Assembly (NCBI RefSeq): GCF_042652965.1
Contig: NZ_JBHSHL010000051.1
Coordinates: forward strand, 1 to 64,000
Direction: 5' to 3'
Source of the DNA: Filifactor villosus
Lineage (GTDB): Bacteria; Bacillota; Clostridia; Peptostreptococcales; Filifactoraceae
Length of the DNA stretch: 64,000 nt
The notes below the pieces were generated by a model, which searched no databases, was not told the origin of the DNA, and saw only the letters and a list, made by a program, of their open reading frames with translations. Shown here one piece after another: positions 60,088 to 64,000 of the stretch; the stretch's first letter is position 1; every line of letters begins with the position of its first letter. The position numbers and the translations under genes were made by a program.

Positions 60088-60957
60088 ATGGAAAACTTAC
60101 ACATAAACTGGTATCCCGGTCATATGAAAAAGACACGGGAGCTGATCCGAAAAAATATGTCCATTGTGGATGTGATTGTCGAAGTTATCGACAGCCGAAT
60201 CCCAAAGAGTAGCAAAAATCCTGATATCGCCGAACTTTCGGGGCACAAACCTACCATCCTCCTGCTCAACAAGGAAGATCTCTCCGATAAGGAGGAGACG
60301 AAGAAGTGGATCGAATACTATAAAAATGGGGGGATGACGGTTCTTCCTTTTAACGGAACGACCGGAGAAGGGATGAAGGAGTTGGTGAAGGCGGTGGAAG
60401 AGGCCTTTCGTCCGAAGTTGGAGAGGTTGCAGGAAAGGGGTCTGAAAAACCGCTCTATCCGTCTGATGATAGCAGGCATACCCAACTCGGGCAAATCCAC
60501 CCTGATCAATCGACTGGCGGGCAGAAAGAGCACTCAGACGGGAGACCGTCCCGGAGTGACCAAGGGTAAACAGTGGGTAAAGCTCAAGGGAGATCTCGAG
60601 ATGCTCGATACTCCCGGTATTCTTTGGCCAAGGTTTGACGATCAGGAGGTCGCTCTGATGCTTGCCTTTACGGGTGCGATTAAAGATGAGGTCCTCGATG
60701 TGGAGGAGATTGCCTTTGCACTCTTGGACAGATTGAAAAAGAGGTATCCGATCAATCTTCAGGAGCGTTACGGCGTTGAGGTCGATCCCGATATGGAAAC
60801 GATTGTACTTATGGAGGAGATTGCGGAAAAGAGGGGTTTCATCCTCAAGGGAAGGGAGATTGACTATAAGAGGACGGCGGATGCAATTCTCAATGACTTC
60901 CGCGAGGGAAAGACGGGCAGAATCACCTTGGAAGAGTGCAGGTGTGAAGAGGAGTAG
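60088..60957 (+). CDS. rbgA: Ribosome biogenesis GTPase YlqF/RbgA
   Basis: The 289-residue circularly permuted GTPase needed for late 50S assembly has motifs in permuted order: NKED (G4) early, then GIPNSGKST (G1), GDRPGVTKG (G2) and DTPG (G3). It begins with the family's INWYPGHMKKTRELIRKN and has a C-terminal ANTAR-like helical domain. ATG 60088 follows TGGAGGAAG; an upstream frame to 60055 is unsupported. It lies upstream of rnhB as in most Firmicutes. Confidence 0.95.
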   Translation: MENLHINWYPGHMKKTRELIRKNMSIVDVIVEVIDSRIPKSSKNPDIAELSGHKPTILLLNKEDLSDKEETKKWIEYYKNGGMTVLPFNGTTGEGMKELVKAVEEAFRPKLERLQERGLKNRSIRLMIAGIPNSGKSTLINRLAGRKSTQTGDRPGVTKGKQWVKLKGDLEMLDTPGILWPRFDDQEVALMLAFTGAIKDEVLDVEEIAFALLDRLKKRYPINLQERYGVEVDPDMETIVLMEEIAEKRGFILKGREIDYKRTADAILNDFREGKTGRITLEECRCEEE

Positions 60958-61142
60958 AAGGGACATAACGATGTGTACGGACACGGACAATGTCTTTGAA
61001 CAATGAGAAGAACAGGCGCTCATACTGTTATATAGGGCGTTGCGTTCTTGTATGATTTGGATTGGTTTATCATTCGATTTTTTCGGCGATGCTACCCTGA
61101 TGTTTCCCGATGAATCACGTTGTACAAGGAAAGGAGAGAGCT

Positions 61143-61904
61143 ATGTTCAGCGGACAGAGCATAGATGGAATAAAAAAGAAATTGAAACTTCTGACTCAGG
61201 ATGAACTTAGAGTCGCAGAAGATATACTGAAGTCGGATGTGAGGATTGGAGTGCGTAAACTTGGTTCTTCGCTTGAAAGACAGCGCTTGAAGAGGGAGGA
61301 GGCGGAAGAAAGGATCTTACGCATGAAGCGAAAGGAAGAAGGACTCAAGGCTCAAGGTCATCTTTTTGTCGCCGGTATCGATGAGGCGGGAAGAGGTCCT
61401 CTTGCAGGTCCTGTTGTTGCGGCCTGTGTTGTGATGAAGGAAGGTTCCCTTATCGTCGAGGTCGACGATTCCAAAAAAATCAAAGAGGAGCTCAGAGAGA
61501 AACTCTTTGATAGGGTGATCGCAGACAGTATCTCCTTCGGGATAGGAGTAGCTACCAATGAAGAGATTGACAGGATCAATATTTTGCAAGCGACCTTTCT
61601 GGCGATGAGAAGGGCAATGCAATACCTCAATCCTTCCGCGGATTACATCCTGATTGACGGAAATCAACTTTTGCCTGAAACACAAAAACAACAGGAAGCA
61701 GTGATCCGAGGGGATTCCTCCTGTTACTGTATTGCTTGTGCAAGTATATTGGCAAAGGTCTACCGTGACAGATTGATGAGGGAGTACGACAAGATCTATC
61801 CCGAGTTTCAGTTTTCAAAGAACAAGGGTTACGGTACGGCGGAGCATTATGAGGCACTCAAGAGGTGGGGAATTACTCCCGTTCACCGGCGCAGTTTCCT
61901 CTGA
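61143..61904 (+). CDS. rnhB: Ribonuclease HII
   Basis: The 253-residue enzyme removes RNA from RNA-DNA hybrids. The catalytic domain starts at residue ~75 with FVAGIDEAGRGPLAGPVVAA (D and E ligands), then VDDSKKI and YILIDGN (D). GYGTAEHYEAL lies near the end. About 70 extra N-terminal residues with SGQSIDGIKKKLKLLTQDEL resemble the extension of B. subtilis RnhB. ATG 61143 follows AAGGAGAGAG. Confidence 0.95.
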   Translation: MFSGQSIDGIKKKLKLLTQDELRVAEDILKSDVRIGVRKLGSSLERQRLKREEAEERILRMKRKEEGLKAQGHLFVAGIDEAGRGPLAGPVVAACVVMKEGSLIVEVDDSKKIKEELREKLFDRVIADSISFGIGVATNEEIDRINILQATFLAMRRAMQYLNPSADYILIDGNQLLPETQKQQEAVIRGDSSCYCIACASILAKVYRDRLMREYDKIYPEFQFSKNKGYGTAEHYEALKRWGITPVHRRSFL

Positions 61905-62185
61905 GGTTGATGAGGAGGAATGAGTTTGATATCCATGCTGTCAGTCATTGTATTATTGACAGTGTCGCTTTATCCTCCATAGGAGATGAAGAGGACTTTT
62001 GCATTCAAGGAACAGATAGGACAAACTTTCTGTTGCAGAATAGGATGACATCTCCCATCATAGCAAAGAGCCTTCTTTTCCACAAAAATAACGTGAAAAA
62101 AAAGAAGTTTTAAGGGTATGTTTATACTAACGCTTACTGTTAAGTGATAAGAGCCTTCCGGGGCCGAGATCAAGAGGAAGAACGA
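61905..62185. other. Gap between rnhB and the two-component genes
   Basis: A hairpin CTGTCA/TGACAG (61938-61962) lacks a T-run. Phrases such as ATAGGACAAACTTTCTG (62018) and CCTCCATAGGAGATGAAG (61975) echo family B and A cores, so decayed repeats are likely. No gene is supported. Confidence 0.35.
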
Positions 62186-62226
62186 CGATGGTACAGGCAT
62201 CGACGGAAAGAATGAAGGAGATAAAG

Positions 62227-62916
62227 ATGATGAAGCATATACTTGTAGTAGATGATGAAAAAAGAATACGAGACCTTATTGTGATGTATCTAAAGAAGGA
62301 AGGTTACGAAGTGACCGACTTCGATAATGCGGACAAGGCCTATGAATTTCTCTCGGACAACAGTGTCGATCTGATTGTGCTGGATATTATGATGAGAGGG
62401 ACCAATGGATTGGATTTGTGCAAGAAGATTAGGACCAACAGCGATGTACCCATCATCTTCGTATCTGCGCGAAGTGAGGAATTGGATAGAATCTTGGGGC
62501 TTGAACTCGGTGCGGATGACTATCTGGCCAAGCCGTTCAGCGTAAGAGAACTGATCGTGCGTATTCGCAACATCCTTAAGCGTACGACCAACTATGCACA
62601 GAAGAAGGAAGACAATGTCGTATCGGTGGAAGATCTCAAGATCTTTGTAGAGCAACGAAGCGTAAAGGCGGGAGACGAGGATGTGCCTCTTACGACAAAG
62701 GAGTACGAGGTTTTGAAGTTTCTTGTCGAGAATAAAGGCTATCCCTTATCGAGGGATAAGATTATCCAAAGCATCTGGGGATATGAGTACGATGGGTATG
62801 ACAGAAACGTGGACGATACGATCAAACGTCTCAGAAAAAAACTCCGGGATGCAAACTCTCAGGTCAAAATCCAGACGGTTTGGGGCTATGGATACAAAAT
62901 CCAGGAAGATGAGTAA
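62227..62916 (+). CDS. Response regulator, OmpR/PhoB family
   Basis: The 229-residue regulator has a receiver domain (HILVVDDEKRIRDL, phospho-acceptor D53 in VLDIMMRG, VSARSEELDRILGLELGADDYLAKPF) and a C-terminal winged helix (LTTKEYEVLKFLVENKGYPLSRDKIIQSIWGYEYDGYDRNVDDTIKRLRKKL). ATG 62227 (or 62230) follows AAGGAG. The kinase gene starts three bases after its stop. The type resembles VanR and other envelope-stress regulators; the target is unknown. Confidence 0.93.
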   Translation: MMKHILVVDDEKRIRDLIVMYLKKEGYEVTDFDNADKAYEFLSDNSVDLIVLDIMMRGTNGLDLCKKIRTNSDVPIIFVSARSEELDRILGLELGADDYLAKPFSVRELIVRIRNILKRTTNYAQKKEDNVVSVEDLKIFVEQRSVKAGDEDVPLTTKEYEVLKFLVENKGYPLSRDKIIQSIWGYEYDGYDRNVDDTIKRLRKKLRDANSQVKIQTVWGYGYKIQEDE

Positions 62917-62919
62917 ACC

Positions 62920-64000
62920 ATGAGTAAAATAGGAAAAAAAATTGTAGTTAGTTATTTGATTATCGTCTTGTTTACCGTCGGGATCTCGATGGGTATTACC
63001 AAGATGAACTTTTCCAACAAACTCAACGCCAAGATCATCCAAGACCTAAATATGGCTGCCAACGACATGAAGACTGAAATCGAAAATGAACTTCTCAATG
63101 TATCCTTGGCTTTGAATAAGGAAGCGACACTGTATGATGTCTTTCCCAATAACAGGTTGTTTTTTTCGTCCTATCAGTTTTCCACGACTAACTTTGTGAT
63201 TCAGGATAAGGAGAAGAAGACGATCTTTGAATCTTGGAAGATCAAGGAAGGAGAAGAGTTCTATAACACCAGTGATAAGACGAAGAAGTTTTTTGAGATG
63301 GAACGGACAATAAAGACGCCCAATAAAAAGGCGGTAGCGGGATATCTGCTTGTAATCGGAGAGAAGGAGGAACTTGGGGTCATCAATTCCCTGATCAATG
63401 CGGCTTCCTTTATTGGGCTGGCGATCTCACTGTTCTGTGCGGTGCTTTTGGCGCTCTTCTTTGAGAGGACGTTTATCCGCCCAATCAATAAACTTAAGAG
63501 AAACATCCAGGCATTTTCGCTTGAAGGCAACAACACGTGGGAAGAGATTCGTACTCAAGATGAGATCAGTGATCTGAATGACGAATTTAAGAAGATGGCG
63601 GAAAATATGATCCATTACGATCAAAATCAAAAAGTTTTTTTCCAGAATACATCTCATGAGCTGAAGACGCCGCTGATGTCCATTCAAGGGTATGCGGAGG
63701 CGATCCGTGATAACGTTATACCTCAGGAGGATGTGCAGGAATCGTTGGACATCATCATTGATGAGACCAACAAGCTTACCCATACCGTCGACACCATCGT
63801 CTATATGACGAAGTTGGAGAATCCTACGGAGAAGGTGGACAAAAACAGGGTGCAGAGTTTGGATATGAGGGACTTTGTCAATGAGGTTCTCTACAAGTTC
63901 AAGTTTTCCGCAGATGAAAAATCCGTTGTCTTGCACAACAATGTGGAAGATAATATCTTCCATCGTGTCGATGAAGAGTATATGTTTCGCATCATCAACA
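62920..64000 (+). CDS. Sensor histidine kinase (HAMP-HisKA), cut by window end
   Basis: At least 360 residues are visible. A first membrane helix is at ~8-26 and an extracellular sensor domain at ~27-160. A second helix (SFIGLAISLFCAVLLALFF) leads into a HAMP segment and a HisKA domain with phospho-acceptor H246 in NTSHELKTPLMSIQGYAEAI. The ATP-binding domain lies mostly beyond the window. ATG 62920 has a weak ribosome site and is coupled to the regulator stop three bases upstream. It forms an envelope-sensing pair with the OmpR-type regulator. Confidence 0.9.
   Translation, partial: MSKIGKKIVVSYLIIVLFTVGISMGITKMNFSNKLNAKIIQDLNMAANDMKTEIENELLNVSLALNKEATLYDVFPNNRLFFSSYQFSTTNFVIQDKEKKTIFESWKIKEGEEFYNTSDKTKKFFEMERTIKTPNKKAVAGYLLVIGEKEELGVINSLINAASFIGLAISLFCAVLLALFFERTFIRPINKLKRNIQAFSLEGNNTWEEIRTQDEISDLNDEFKKMAENMIHYDQNQKVFFQNTSHELKTPLMSIQGYAEAIRDNVIPQEDVQESLDIIIDETNKLTHTVDTIVYMTKLENPTEKVDKNRVQSLDMRDFVNEVLYKFKFSADEKSVVLHNNVEDNIFHRVDEEYMFRIIN

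Overview
The window looks like a Clostridia-type Firmicute chromosome of moderate GC. The evidence is strong AGGAGG-type ribosome binding sites, T-box leaders, an SRP/rpsP/khpA/rimM/trmD/rplS/ylqF/rnhB neighbourhood, an rnc - radical SAM - smc - ftsY cluster and a pepP-efp pair. I cannot name a genus from the sequence.

Region 1 (1 to about 20.65 kb) is the late half of a prophage whose left end lies outside the window. It begins with a Mu gp27-like (DUF3486) small terminase. It continues with a large terminase, an SPP1-type portal and MuF protein, scaffold, capsid and connectors, and then a PBSX/Xkd-type contractile tail: sheath, tube, chaperones with a -1 slippery site, tape measure, hub, baseplate and fibres. 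It ends in an internally deleted adenine methylase. The MuF protein carries a nuclease-like C-terminal domain and is followed by a probable immunity gene. No lysis genes are visible in this half.

Region 2 (20.65 to 27 kb) is gene-poor. It holds a lone glycosyltransferase, a TraX-like membrane protein, the tmRNA gene and many short non-coding repeats. I recognise at least three families of palindrome-ended, MITE-like elements of 115 to 145 bp (called A, B and C here). They fill most host intergenic gaps across the rest of the window and are absent from the prophage. One B copy sits inside another B copy with a TA duplication, which shows that the family has moved.

Region 3 (26.7 to 33.1 kb) is a self-contained module: a NarL/LiaS-type sensor kinase and response regulator, two small exported proteins that resemble SipW substrates, a 417-residue multi-pass S26B signal peptidase and a DUF5305-like membrane protein. 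I regard it as the best candidate for an undescribed surface-protein export and assembly system. A NarL-like inverted site lies upstream of the kinase.

Region 4 (33.3 to 64 kb) is mostly housekeeping. It contains a T-box-controlled M20 hydrolase and metQ, pepP-efp, rnc with a heavily structured leader, a radical SAM gene, smc, ftsY, an M29 aminopeptidase, ylxM-ffh-rpsP-khpA, rimM-trmD, csaA, an orphan trpB under a Trp T-box, rplS, sstT with a structured leader, a DJ-1-like gene, ylqF, rnhB and an OmpR-type two-component system whose kinase runs off the window. The repeats split several normally tight gene clusters here, notably between khpA and rimM.
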